From CBFDBF01 sp050304615 (GTDB taxonomy: Bacteria; Pseudomonadota; Gammaproteobacteria; Chromatiales; Chromatiaceae): a stretch of 34,351 nt of DNA. This document shows positions 15,087-23,514 of this stretch, in pieces. Under the pieces are notes generated by a model. It was not told the origin of the DNA. It saw only the letters and a list, made by a program, of their open reading frames with translations, and did not search any database. Position numbers and translations under genes: made by a program. Position 1 is the stretch's first letter. Each line of letters starts with the position of its first letter. The DNA lies in NCBI GenBank assembly GCA_050304615.1, contig JBNLDW010000001.1, positions 1-34,351 of the forward strand, given 5' to 3'.

Positions 15087-18000
15087 ATGGAGAAACTCGG
15101 CATCTCAGGGCGCATCGCCCAACGCTTCCTCACCACCGAGATAACCCCGCTGCTGGCCCTGGTAGGGCTGTTGCTGGGCCTCTTTGCGGTTCTGATTACA
15201 CCGCGTGAGGAGGAGCCGCAGATCAATGTAACCTTCGCCAATGTCTTTATCCCGTTCCCCGGCGCCACCGCCAGCGAGGTCGAACACCTTTTGGCCACCC
15301 CGGCAGAGCAGGCGATGACGGAGATCAAGGGGATCAAGCATGTCTACTCCACATCCCGCCACGGCATCGCCATCCTGACCGTACAGTTTAAGGTGGGAGA
15401 GGATCGCACCGCGGCCATCGTGCGACTCTATAACAAGGTGTTCTCTAACCAGGATTGGCTACCGCGCAACCTGGGTGTCGGCCAACCCATCATCAAACCC
15501 AAGGGGATTGATGATGTCCCCATCGTCACCGCCACCCTGTGGTCAGATAGGCCGGAGGTCGGCGCCTATGAACTGGGCCAGGTGGCCCACGCGATTGAAT
15601 CCGAACTTCAGCGGGTACCGGGCACACGTAACATCTACACCATCGGCGACCCCAAACAGGTAGTCAGTGTCCAGCTTGACCCCCAGGCCCTGGCCGGCTA
15701 CCAGGTCGACCTGGCCGACCTGCGCCGCGCCCTGCAGGCGGGTAATACCAGCCGTGAAAACCTTACGGTGACCAGCGATAACCGCGAGATCCTGGTTCAG
15801 GCCGGAACCTTCCATACCGTAGTCGAAGAGATCGGCGACCTGGTTGTGGGGGTGACCGATGGCAAACCGGTCTTTCTCCGTGACGTAGCCCATATAAGCC
15901 ACGGCGCTGACCGCCCCGACCAGTATGTCTGGATCAGCCCCGGCCCGGCGACAACCCAGCCGGAGTTGGCAGCAACCGGCAAGACCGCTGCTGTTACCAT
16001 CGCCATTGCCAAAAAATCGGGAACCAATGCAGTCGATATAGCCGATGCGGTTATAAACCGTTTTTCCCAGCTGGAGGGGACCTTCATTCCTGATGGAGTG
16101 CATACCACCATCACCCGTAACTACGGTGCGACCGCCGACTCCAAGGCAAAAAAGCTCATCAGTAAGCTGATCTTCGCCACCATCTCTGTGATCCTGCTGG
16201 TGTGGGTGGCGTTGGGCTGGGGCGACTGGAAGAACCAGGGATGGCGTGAGGCGCTGATCGTCGGTGCCGCCGTGGTAGTCACCCTAGCCATCACCCTGTT
16301 CGCCTCCTGGGCCTGGGGCTTCACCCTCAACCGGGTCTCCCTGTTTGCCCTGATCTTCTCCATCGGTATCCTGGTGGATGACGCCATCGTGGTGGTTGAG
16401 AACATCCACCGCCACCTAGCCCTTGGGGCCAAGAGTCTAATTACGGCCATCCCCAAGGCGGTAGATGAGGTGGGTGGCCCCACCATCCTCGCTACCCTTA
16501 CTGTGATCGCTGCGCTGCTGCCGATGGCCTTTGTAACCGGGCTAATGGGACCATACATGAGTCCAATACCGATCAACGCCTCTATCGGCATGCTGATCTC
16601 CCTGGCAGTGGCCTTTATCCTCACCCCTTGGCTGACCAATCTGGCCCTGGCCAGCCAGGTAGAGCATCTGGGCACACACCAGGTAGATGATGCTAAGGAT
16701 AGTGCCCTCTCCAGCTTCTTTACCCGGGTGATGACCCCGTTCCTGGCGGGTGATGAGGGGGACTCCAACCGCAAGAAGCTACTGGGCGGTATAATGGGCA
16801 TGATTACGCTCTCCATCCTGCTGGTAGTCTCCGGTGCAGTGGTCATGAAGATGCTGCCATTCGACAATAAATCGGAGTTCCAGGTAGTACTAGATATGCC
16901 TGAGGGCACCAGCTTGGAGCAGACCACCAGGGTGCTCGACGAGATGGGAGAGTATCTCTCGCGCGTCCCTGAGGTGAGTGACTACCAGGTCTATGCCGGC
17001 ACCGCCGCCCCTATCGGTTTTAATGGCCTGGTACGCCAGTACTATCTGCGAGAGGGGGCACACCTGGGAGATATCCAGGTTAACCTTACTGACAAAAGTG
17101 AACGCGATCGCAAGAGCCACGAAATAGCCATGGCCGTACGCGAACCCCTGCAGGCAATCGCCAGTCCACTCGGTGGTAACACCAAGGTGGTAGAGGTACC
17201 ACCCGGCCCACCGGTGATGTCTCCGTTGGTGGCCGAGGTCTACGGCATCGATTACCAGGGTCAGATTGAGACCGCAAAGAAGATACGCGGCGTATTTGAA
17301 TCCACCGACGACATCATAGACACAGATGACAGCGTGGAATTCCCCTCAGACAAGATGATCGTACAGGTGGACCGCGCCAAGGCAGCACGCCTAGGGGTCG
17401 CCCAAAACAGCGTGGTCGAGGCGCTGGGAACGGTGTTGGGGGGCGAAGATATCACCCACCTGCATGGCAAAAATCTGAAATACGCCGTACCCATACGCCT
17501 GCAGTATAGCGAGACAGACAAGGCCGACCTAGAACAGGTGCTCTCTCTGCGAGTTCGCAGCATGCAGGGGACCATGGTGCCACTCTCTGAGATCATCCAG
17601 ATCATCGACAGCAAGCGCGAGCACTCTATCTACCATAAGGATATGCTGCCGGTTGTCTATGTGACCGGCGACATGGGAGGTGAGACCGATAGCCCCCTGT
17701 ATGGCATGTTCAATATCTCTTCCAACCTGGATGATACTGCAGGGGTAGAGCAGTGGTTCCTCGCACAGCCGGAGAACCCTTACGAATACAGCTTGAAATG
17801 GGATGGGGAATGGCAGATCACCTACGAGACCTTTCGTGATATGGGGCTGGCCTACTCGGTTGGCCTGATCCTGATCTACCTGTTGGTGGTGGCACAGTTT
17901 CGCTCCTATCTGGTACCGCTGGTAATTATGGCGCCGATCCCACTGACCGTCATCGGCATCCTGCCTGGCCACGCCCTGCTGGGGGCACAGTTCACCGCCA

Positions 18001-18335
18001 CCTCCATGATCGGCATGATTGCACTGGCGGGGATCATCGTGCGCAACTCCATCCTGCTGGTAGACTTCATCAACCAGCAGGTGCGCGCTGGGATCGACTT
18101 TGAGAAGGCAGTAATCCAATCGGCTGTAGTACGCTCCAAACCGATCACCCTGACCGCCCTTGCGGCCATGGCCGGCGCCTTCTTTATCCTGGATGACCCG
18201 ATCTTCAGTGGCCTGGCAGTGGCGCTGATCTTTGGCCTGCTCGTATCCACTGTGTTGACCCTGATTGTAATCCCGGTGGTCTATTATGCCGCTATGAAAA
18301 ACCGGTTGGATCAGATTAAGGCTGAGGCTGCCTAG
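15087..18335 (+). CDS. RND efflux transporter, inner-membrane pump
   Basis: The 1082-residue protein is a proton-driven RND pump of the AcrB/MdtB superfamily. It has the expected 12 membrane segments in two halves separated by large periplasmic loops. In the first half, GILVDDAIVVVENIHRH (about 430-446) contains the paired aspartates of the proton relay. The second half has a matching membrane block from about residue 920 to the C-terminus, ending VVYYAAMKNRLDQIK. The MEKLG start at 15087 is preceded by GGAGTAAG. It is co-transcribed with the adaptor. Substrate class cannot be read; the sequence is of the general drug/solvent type rather than heavy-metal CusA type. A 3' remnant of a related pump gene lies at 20443-20541. 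Confidence 0.93.
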   Translation: MEKLGISGRIAQRFLTTEITPLLALVGLLLGLFAVLITPREEEPQINVTFANVFIPFPGATASEVEHLLATPAEQAMTEIKGIKHVYSTSRHGIAILTVQFKVGEDRTAAIVRLYNKVFSNQDWLPRNLGVGQPIIKPKGIDDVPIVTATLWSDRPEVGAYELGQVAHAIESELQRVPGTRNIYTIGDPKQVVSVQLDPQALAGYQVDLADLRRALQAGNTSRENLTVTSDNREILVQAGTFHTVVEEIGDLVVGVTDGKPVFLRDVAHISHGADRPDQYVWISPGPATTQPELAATGKTAAVTIAIAKKSGTNAVDIADAVINRFSQLEGTFIPDGVHTTITRNYGATADSKAKKLISKLIFATISVILLVWVALGWGDWKNQGWREALIVGAAVVVTLAITLFASWAWGFTLNRVSLFALIFSIGILVDDAIVVVENIHRHLALGAKSLITAIPKAVDEVGGPTILATLTVIAALLPMAFVTGLMGPYMSPIPINASIGMLISLAVAFILTPWLTNLALASQVEHLGTHQVDDAKDSALSSFFTRVMTPFLAGDEGDSNRKKLLGGIMGMITLSILLVVSGAVVMKMLPFDNKSEFQVVLDMPEGTSLEQTTRVLDEMGEYLSRVPEVSDYQVYAGTAAPIGFNGLVRQYYLREGAHLGDIQVNLTDKSERDRKSHEIAMAVREPLQAIASPLGGNTKVVEVPPGPPVMSPLVAEVYGIDYQGQIETAKKIRGVFESTDDIIDTDDSVEFPSDKMIVQVDRAKAARLGVAQNSVVEALGTVLGGEDITHLHGKNLKYAVPIRLQYSETDKADLEQVLSLRVRSMQGTMVPLSEIIQIIDSKREHSIYHKDMLPVVYVTGDMGGETDSPLYGMFNISSNLDDTAGVEQWFLAQPENPYEYSLKWDGEWQITYETFRDMGLAYSVGLILIYLLVVAQFRSYLVPLVIMAPIPLTVIGILPGHALLGAQFTATSMIGMIALAGIIVRNSILLVDFINQQVRAGIDFEKAVIQSAVVRSKPITLTALAAMAGAFFILDDPIFSGLAVALIFGLLVSTVLTLIVIPVVYYAAMKNRLDQIKAEAA

Positions 18336-18418
18336 CCCGCTTACCCACTCCCCCTTTGCGATACTCGATGCAACACACGGAGTTTAAGATGGTGTATTTA
18401 ATCAGCCTGGGTGTAAAT

Positions 18419-18709
18419 CTAAGTATCAAATAATTTGCGTTTACTAATGAAGAAAACTGCAATACCAACTACCAGCGATATTAACGCCCCAGTAATATAC
18501 CCTTTAGCGTTCAGCACGATCTTTACAAAATCAAAAGAATCGCCAGAAAGCTCACAATCAAACCAATCAAATCTGAATATGCCGCCCATATCATGGCAGG
18601 AGCCCGCCGCATAAAACACAAATGCGCCAGATAAAATGAGCAACGTAACCCCTATAGCTGCACACGCAAACACAAGGGGCAACAAAAGTGTTTTTCGTTT
18701 TTTATTCAT
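18419..18709 (-). CDS. Small two-segment membrane protein of unknown function
   Basis: I do not recognise a family. The 96-residue frame begins MNKKRKTLLLPL, followed by a first membrane helix. A short loop with two cysteines (SCHDMGG then DWFDCELSG) and a second helix (ITGALISLVVGIAVFFIS) end in a basic tail, so the loop is probably periplasmic. ATG 18709 is chosen over an in-frame TTG two codons earlier. The ribosome site is weak. The gene is AT-rich compared with the RND genes and opens the accessory patch that runs to about 23600. The basic N-terminus and clean helices make coding likely. Confidence 0.6.
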   Translation of the reverse strand: MNKKRKTLLLPLVFACAAIGVTLLILSGAFVFYAAGSCHDMGGIFRFDWFDCELSGDSFDFVKIVLNAKGYITGALISLVVGIAVFFISKRKLFDT

Positions 18710-18895
18710 ATTCAATGTCTAAAGATCAGCACGAACAAACTCGATTGATAAAATGGGACGAAGGGATTTCAACATATACACAAGGGTAGCATAGATATTA
18801 TAAAGTCCCTCCGATTCCTTTATGAAGGTTTAGAGCTTTCAAATTGTAAGGATGGATCACTTGCCATATGATCTGCATCTAAATGGTTAACTGTT

Positions 18896-18908
18896 AACAG
18901 ATAGTGCA
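18896..18908. promoter_or_regulatory. Palindrome upstream of secreted-protein gene
   Basis: GTTAAC-T-GTTAAC is a perfect 13-base palindrome 30 bases before the ATG at 18939, in operator position. No regulator can be assigned. A CAGGAGGG ribosome site follows. Confidence 0.35.
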
Positions 18909-18938
18909 GAGGTAATATACAGCCAGGAGGGTACCACG

Positions 18939-20303
18939 ATGATGCGTTTGTTAATCTTGCCTTTTCTTTTTTCGATCGTTGCTACTCTTGCAGTCCCTCA
19001 GTATGCCAGTGCAGAGCGGCTGGCGCAGAGTGATTTTCACTATGTCGGGGCATTTCGCCTGCCGGGAAATGGCGAGCGGCCAGATACATTCTCCTATGGT
19101 GGCAGTGCTATTACCTATCGTCCAGATGGTGATCCAGATGGAGGCGGTGATGGGTTTGCCGGCTCTCTGTTTATAACAGGACATGATCGACTGGCATACG
19201 GCGAACTTCCAGATGGAAATAAGATAGCTGAAATCTCTATTCCATCCCCCAAGTCTGGTGTAGGTGTTGAAGCCTTGCCAGCGGCTGAATTTCTGCAGAA
19301 TTTTCACAATGCAATAGAAGGCCATTTCCACGGCCTGGATGAGATCCCACGTGTCTCAATGCTGTATAGAGATAAACCTGCCGGAGGGCGTATCCACATC
19401 GCATGGGGTCAGCACATGCAGCCAGATGGGGCGGCTTCGCACGGTTCGATATCACCCCAACTGGAGACCCCCGATTTTCATGGCGAATGGATTGTTGGTG
19501 ATGCCCCACAAGTTTCAACCAATGGCTATCTATTTGATATCCCACAACAGTGGGCCGATAAATATACAGCAGGAAGAACAATAGCAACCGGCCGCTTTCG
19601 TGATGGCGGCTGGTCCGGCATGGGGCCATCACTGTATGCCTATGCGCCGCCAGATAATAAGACAACTCACGGTAGCCGCCTTCAGGCGACAACACTGCTC
19701 TCCTATGAAAGCTCTCGTCATAGCGAGGAGTTTACCCGAGCTATGAGTGGCTATCAGCATCCTGACGAGTGGGAGGGTGGGGCTTTCATCACAACTACGG
19801 ATGGGAAAATGGGAGTTATCTTTGTCGGAACCAAGTCAGTCGGAACCAAATATTGGTACGGTTTTGTTAATCCGGGTGGATCCGTGCTGGCCTGCCCGGA
19901 AGATGCAAGCATCCCTCTGTTTCCTGCCTGCCGCAGTGCAGATGGCACTCTCTGCCCCTCTGTCGATCTGAAAGAGTGCCAGGGCCACAACAACTATCGC
20001 GGCTGGTGGAGCACTCGTTTCGAGGCTCAGATCATACTCTACGACCCGGCTGATTTAGCCAGGGTGGCATCCGGAGAGCTTAAACCCTGGCAGCCACAAC
20101 CCTATTCCCATATACCTATAGACAAGCATCTGTTCCTCAACCCTGCAGGCGTTGAGCCGGATATGCTGGGCGTCGGGCCGCAACAGCGTAACCGTATCGG
20201 GCCAACAGCTTATGACCGCAAGCATAATAGACTGTTCGTGGTCGAACTATTTGCCGATGAAACAAAACCGGTCGTTCATGTTTGGCAAATCGGCTCTCAT
20301 TAG
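18939..20303 (+). CDS. Exported protein of unknown function
   Basis: The 454-residue protein has a clear signal peptide (MMRLLILPFLFSIVATLAVP, cleavage near ASA-ERL) and no later membrane segment or anchor, so it is periplasmic or secreted. It is rich in Gly, Asp, Pro and aromatic residues with many short beta-like stretches (for example FHYVGAFRLP, GSLFITGHDRL, GVIFVGTKSVGTKYWYGFV, NRLFVVELFAD). That pattern suggests a beta-propeller-like fold. Four cysteines cluster near residues 313-345 (ACPEDA, FPACRS, LCPSVD, KECQG). I could not name a family or an activity. CAGGAGGG sits 8 bases before ATG 18939. It stands alone in the accessory patch. Confidence 0.8.
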   Translation: MMRLLILPFLFSIVATLAVPQYASAERLAQSDFHYVGAFRLPGNGERPDTFSYGGSAITYRPDGDPDGGGDGFAGSLFITGHDRLAYGELPDGNKIAEISIPSPKSGVGVEALPAAEFLQNFHNAIEGHFHGLDEIPRVSMLYRDKPAGGRIHIAWGQHMQPDGAASHGSISPQLETPDFHGEWIVGDAPQVSTNGYLFDIPQQWADKYTAGRTIATGRFRDGGWSGMGPSLYAYAPPDNKTTHGSRLQATTLLSYESSRHSEEFTRAMSGYQHPDEWEGGAFITTTDGKMGVIFVGTKSVGTKYWYGFVNPGGSVLACPEDASIPLFPACRSADGTLCPSVDLKECQGHNNYRGWWSTRFEAQIILYDPADLARVASGELKPWQPQPYSHIPIDKHLFLNPAGVEPDMLGVGPQQRNRIGPTAYDRKHNRLFVVELFADETKPVVHVWQIGSH

Positions 20304-20371
20304 GAGATAGTGGCAGGCAAGATAAATGTGGTCGGAATGAAGCACCCTATTGATTTGTTTTCTTTGCGAAT

Positions 20372-20441
20372 AAAAGGGGACGCATTTTTTTTCGCTGCTT
20401 AATCACACATTATCTCTAAAATAATAAATACGTCCCCTTTT
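20372..20441. repeat. Palindromic intergenic repeat (REP/RAYT-like)
   Basis: Inverted ends AAAAGGGGACG (20372-20382) and CGTCCCCTTTT (20431-20441) enclose an AT-rich centre with further pairing. Sequences of the GGGGACG-ATTT type are common bacterial intergenic palindromes moved by REP-associated Y1 transposases; none is encoded here. The right end directly abuts the RND gene remnant. Confidence 0.6.
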
Positions 20442-20442
20442 C

Positions 20443-20541
20443 TTGCGGGTCTCTACCGCGCTCACTCTGATTGTGACCCAGGTGGTCTACTATGCGGTGA
20501 TGCAGACGCGGATTGATCAGATCAAAGACAAGATGGCCTGA
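20443..20541 (+). pseudogene. 3' remnant of a second RND pump gene
   Basis: The frame reads LRVSTALTLIVTQVVYYAVM and then QTRIDQIKDKMA, ending in TGA. This matches the C-terminus of the intact pump at 18335 (LLVSTVLTLIVIPVVYYAAM, then KNRLDQIKAEAA) at about two thirds of residues. The rest of the gene is absent and the break lies at the right end of the palindrome at 20372-20441. It is a relic of a diverged paralogue, not a recent copy. Confidence 0.8.
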
Positions 20542-20869
20542 GGCTGATTGACTGCATGAGCCCTCACTAACATACCCCCTGTGCTCAAAGATGCCCTTGC
20601 GTCATCCCGTTGAAGGCCTGGATCCAGGCCAAAGAGTTCCAATTCAAGGGCTCTGACCACTTCAACTTCGTCTTCCTTGCTACTTGCCGAACCTAGCGTG
20701 GTACCCCAAAGGTTAAGCCGCTGGTTTCTGTTCGTCTTCCAGGACCGTAGGGCGGATTAGCGAAGTGTAATCCACCGAATGTTTTTATCCCAAACTAGAG
20801 AAAGCTACACAAGCAACTATTGATTGCATCATGCGGCGAAATGCCCGTTGGTTATTGACCCCTACGGCC
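20542..20869. other. Gene-free stretch with two dispersed repeat types
   Basis: No gene is supported. At 20600-20626 a CGTCATCCCG...CTGGATCCAG element belongs to the widespread CGTCAT/CTGGAT palindromic intergenic repeats and contains a perfect 16-base palindrome (20615-20630). A second copy in the opposite orientation is at 23147-23178. At about 20749-20782 GTAGGGCGGATTAGCGAAG and the following bases match another common repeat; its GTAGGGCGGA core recurs near 23188 and 23340. Confidence 0.55.
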
Positions 20870-21292
20870 CTATTCATCTTTTAATCGGTCCGATTGGCCA
20901 GGCTTGAAATACCCAACATTTTGTTTAGTCTTTTTATCCAGTATTTGTACTCCCCATTTTGAATTTATGAAATCAAACCATCCATATGTCTCATATACTT
21001 CTCCAGCTTTAGCGTTAAAAAATATTTTTATGCGTTTGCTATAGGTATTATATTTATTAATTTTAAATGTCATAGAATGCTCGCCTGGCAGAAAGTAGTA
21101 CTTATCAAATAACCCCATTTGTCTCCGCTTCCCATCAAATAGTGCTACTATATATCCTCTACGGAAATCTCCAGGAATTTCCACTATAGCAACCTTCTTA
21201 TCAGGCAAAAGCTCTCCCTCATAAGTGATCATTGGCTTTGTAGCACACCCAATCAGGTTGAAAGCCAATATTAGTATAAATACGATTTTCAT
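20870..21292 (-). CDS. Small lipoprotein of unknown function
   Basis: The product is about 140 residues and starts MKIVFILILAFNLIGC. The lipobox LIGC puts the lipidated cysteine at about residue 16, so it is membrane-anchored on the outside of the inner membrane or moved to the outer membrane. The rest is Lys/Tyr/Phe-rich and beta-like (KVAIVEIPGDFRRGYIVALF, YFLPGEHSMTFKINKY), which resembles PEGA-like or carboxypeptidase-regulatory-like small domains, but only loosely. TAGGAG precedes ATG 21292. It is strongly AT-rich compared with the core genes, so likely acquired. No family is assigned. Confidence 0.7.
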   Translation of the reverse strand: MKIVFILILAFNLIGCATKPMITYEGELLPDKKVAIVEIPGDFRRGYIVALFDGKRRQMGLFDKYYFLPGEHSMTFKINKYNTYSKRIKIFFNAKAGEVYETYGWFDFINSKWGVQILDKKTKQNVGYFKPGQSDRLKDE

Positions 21293-21583
21293 AAACACTC
21301 CTACTATATCAAGGTGCGGATGGATTATTTATTGCTCAATCCGTCTTCAGGCTCAAGTGGTCAGAGTAAGAAATAAGTGGGGTCAGACTCGATTGATCCT
21401 GTAAACGTTGAATCCCTTTGAGCAAAACACATTCAGCCTTATCCCTTACTTTTCATGCAGAATAACAGCCTGATCGCCATCAATAAAGCCCATTCCCAAT
21501 AGTCCGCATTTGGCCGCAACGGGACTGTAGGGGGCAACTACCAACAGGCATTGCGCCGTTTACTCTGGATCACGGGATGACAT

Positions 21584-21690
21584 GGCATCAGTGGCGACCA
21601 AACACCATTGAGATCAAACCGCCGGTGCCGGCAGTTCGCCGTCGATTAGAAACTGCTCTCGCCGATACAGCCTAACCACCCTGTTATCTT
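21584..21690 (-). pseudogene. 3' remnant of a second RES toxin gene
   Basis: On the minus strand it reads RVVRLYRREQFLIDGELPAP and then Ala-Val-stop at 21614. The intact toxin ends TRLYRKEQFQVGSELPAPAV. The similarity continues past the stop for about 30 bases (32 of 38 bases from 21584 match the segment ending the intact gene). Everything upstream of the last 24 codons is missing. No matching antitoxin remnant is seen. Confidence 0.8.
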
Positions 21691-21716
21691 GACCAGCACC
21701 TATGGCAGGCTGCAAG

Positions 21717-21748
21717 TCCCTTCCTTTTGGACGCTCAAAAGAAAGGGA
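21717..21748. repeat. Hairpin repeat of the CTTTTG/CAAAAG type
   Basis: Arms TCCCTTCCTTTTG and CAAAAGAAAGGGA pair at 12 of 13 positions around a 6-base loop. It resembles in layout the hairpin at 34281-34312 and a decayed version near 23360-23400. The rest of 21293-21919 holds the RES remnant and the inverted repeat at 21761-21826; no gene is supported. Confidence 0.5.
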
Positions 21749-21760
21749 CGAACAATAAAT

Positions 21761-21826
21761 GGGATCAGAGAACAATTAACGCTAATATTCTAGCTCTCTA
21801 ACATTAAAAACAATTACTCTCTGACC
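21761..21826. repeat. Inverted repeat of the GGGTCAGAG type
   Basis: The left end GGGATCAGAGAACAATTAA and right end CAATTACTCTCTGACC form an imperfect inverted repeat. A lone GGGGTCAGACTC sequence also occurs near 21383. Such GGTCAGAG-AATT palindromes are common non-coding repeats in gammaproteobacteria. Confidence 0.45.
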
Positions 21827-21919
21827 AGGTTTTTAGTGTACGAAAAAATTCTACTTTTAACCTCAGCTAATTTCGGGGATGATTCCCCCTACATCAATAG
21901 CGACTAAACGCCCTTGATA

Positions 21920-22669
21920 TCAAACCGCCGGTGCTGGTAGCTCACTACCAACCTGAAACTGCTCTTTACGATACAGCCGGGTGTCGTAGCCCTTACTGTA
22001 GAAAGAGACCGCGACCGCGTTGACTTCACAGATCCACAACTCCTGCCAGACAGGTTTAGTGTGGGAAAACGCATTTGGGTGAAATAGGGCTATATTGATG
22101 CCGTTATCGGGATCTCTCGCAGACCGATATTCAAAGCCCTCTATCTCGGCAGCACGCATGTTACGACCGAGCTCCTGAGACTCTGTATAGTTTTGCGGAT
22201 CTAATATCCGTTCTTGATATTGGAGAAAGGGTTCTTGGTAGAGACAAAGTCCCTGCCCAATCCCGTAAAGGGCGCCGAAAGAGGTCAGTTCAGTTGTTAG
22301 CCTGCCTCCAGGTGGCGGCTCTTCCATGCCGGACCAGAATACAAGGCGATAGTAGGCGGTCTCTGCCAGCGCTGCCCCCAGATCTATGGAGCCATAAAAC
22401 AGGCTGGGTTCCTGCCGCACCCCGAACCTGGAGCCATACCTGAGAGGGGGATAACGGAAGGGGGTGGAGAGCAGATAGTGAAGACGCCCTGCTCCCGGAT
22501 GAATTGTAGGCTTGTTCGCCTCCAGCATCTCTTCCAGCATAGCCTGCTCATCCAGGCTGTCTACCAGGACATTGGTGGCAATCTGCTCCTGACTCTCGAC
22601 GATCCGAATCAACTCTCCTTCAAGGGGCTTCGGAACAACCGCATCCCTGCAGGCAGCCCATATATCCAT
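21920..22669 (-). CDS. RES-domain toxin
   Basis: RES toxins of type II systems degrade NAD+ and stop growth when free of antitoxin. The 249-residue protein has the RES core: an arginine-containing GSRFGVRQEPSLFYGSIDL followed by AALAETAYYR, placing the conserved Arg, Tyr and Glu about residues 80-107. The second half contains the MRAAEIEGFEYRSARD region with another conserved Arg. The ATG at 22669 shares a base with the antitoxin stop (TGATG), so translation is coupled and toxin output should depend on antitoxin translation. It ends in SELPAPAV, the tail that also survives as a remnant at 21614. It appears full length. Confidence 0.92.
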   Translation of the reverse strand: MDIWAACRDAVVPKPLEGELIRIVESQEQIATNVLVDSLDEQAMLEEMLEANKPTIHPGAGRLHYLLSTPFRYPPLRYGSRFGVRQEPSLFYGSIDLGAALAETAYYRLVFWSGMEEPPPGGRLTTELTSFGALYGIGQGLCLYQEPFLQYQERILDPQNYTESQELGRNMRAAEIEGFEYRSARDPDNGINIALFHPNAFSHTKPVWQELWICEVNAVAVSFYSKGYDTRLYRKEQFQVGSELPAPAV

Positions 22670-23031
22670 CAATTCTTTCCGCGAATGGCATCCAGATACT
22701 CGACCACGTTGACCAGGCCAGCCACTGATTTCACCTGCTCCGCAGGTATCCCACCTGTGTGCCTGTTCTTTGTATGCATCCAGTGTTTCAGCTCCTCTTC
22801 TTTCCCCCCCACCAAGGCAAAAAGCCCCCGGTAGGCACGGATCAGTAGTAGCGCCAGCTCCCCCACCTTGCTGTGAGGGTCTACCCCCCCCTTGCGGTGA
22901 AATAGAGTACGGTCACGGCCGATGATGTCCCCCAGGTCGTCCTGGGTCAGCCCCAACGCCTTGCCAGCGTTCAGTAACGCCTTGGTGAGCGTCTCGTTGG
23001 GATCCGGTTTTCTCGCCGTCAATGCATTCAT
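22669..23031 (-). CDS. Xre/MbcA/ParS-type antitoxin
   Basis: The 120-residue protein is the cognate antitoxin of the RES toxin. Residues about 15-65 form a helix-turn-helix-like region (ALGLTQDDLGDIIGRDRTLF). Residues about 65-118 form the toxin-binding domain typical of this family (ALLLIRAYRGLFALVGGKEE, then LKHWMHTKNRHTGGIPAEQV and GLVNVVEYLDAIRG). ATG 23031 is preceded by GAGGG. It is first in the operon, upstream of the toxin, and should repress its own promoter. A palindrome overlapping the -35 element supports this. Confidence 0.92.
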   Translation of the reverse strand: MNALTARKPDPNETLTKALLNAGKALGLTQDDLGDIIGRDRTLFHRKGGVDPHSKVGELALLLIRAYRGLFALVGGKEEELKHWMHTKNRHTGGIPAEQVKSVAGLVNVVEYLDAIRGKN

Positions 23032-23060
23032 TTATTGGCCCTCAAATGAGACATATACTA

Positions 23061-23095
23061 CTTATAGTCCACTTTTGCATGATTTGCAACATGCA
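23061..23095 (-). promoter_or_regulatory. Promoter and likely operator of the RES-Xre operon
   Basis: On the minus strand TTGCAA (23089-23084) and TATAAG (23066-23061) are separated by 17 bases, a good sigma-70 promoter about 30 bases before the antitoxin ATG. A perfect inverted repeat TGCATG (23076-23081) and CATGCA (23090-23095), 8 bases apart, brackets the -35 element. It is well placed to let the antitoxin block polymerase. Confidence 0.65.
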
Positions 23096-23146
23096 TTTAA
23101 GGGCCGCAGGGCACAATAATAACCAACGAGCATTGCACTATGAACT

Positions 23147-23178
23147 CTGGATGCCGCGACTTGATCGCGGCATGACGG
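23147..23178. repeat. CTGGAT/ATGACGG palindromic repeat
   Basis: CTGGAT, the stem GCCGCGA-CTTGA-TCGCGGC, then ATGACGG. This is the widespread intergenic palindrome also seen in the other orientation at 20600-20626. Further hairpins follow at 23255-23272 (AGCGACA/TGTCGCT) and 23283-23299 (CGGGGC/GCCCCG). The 23100-23590 stretch is otherwise non-coding apart from a possible tail at 23515-23601. Confidence 0.6.
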
Positions 23179-23393
23179 GGTGTAGGGCGGACCACCCAAG
23201 ACCCGTGTGTTACACCGAGCATCGCAGTTGCAAGCGGAAATGGCCCGTTAGGAGAGCGACAGGGATGTCGCTCCTGTCCGTTCGGGGCAGGACGCCCCGT
23301 ATGGACAGCCCCGCTGGAGACGAGAAGCGCAGGGTACCCGTAGGGCGGAACACTCGGGCGCTCTTTTCTTTCGTCCCCGAGGCTATTAAAAGT

Positions 23394-23466
23394 GAAAGTA
23401 CCACGTGGCCATTACGCCTGAATGAGGGATTTCAACAGGATAAATAGGCCACGAGATTAGCTACCG
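23394..23466 (-). repeat. Dispersed 73-base repeat, copy 1
   Basis: Read on the minus strand it matches 34216-34288 at 64 of 73 bases without gaps. It begins CGGTAGCTAATCTCGTGGCC and ends GGCCACGTGGTACTTTC. It carries internal inverted ends CGTGGCC and GGCCACG. The outer sequence continues toward a decayed CTTTC hairpin. It lies in non-coding DNA. Confidence 0.8.
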
Positions 23467-23514
23467 AAATCTAAACAAAATCGGATCCGCGTAGGCAAGA
23501 GGAAGATAGGCTAA

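Noticed and set aside
23022..23447. Open frame of 141 codons in the repeat-rich gap upstream of the antitoxin
   Set aside because: It translates intergenic palindromes and the antitoxin promoter, and its sequence is low-quality and Arg-rich.
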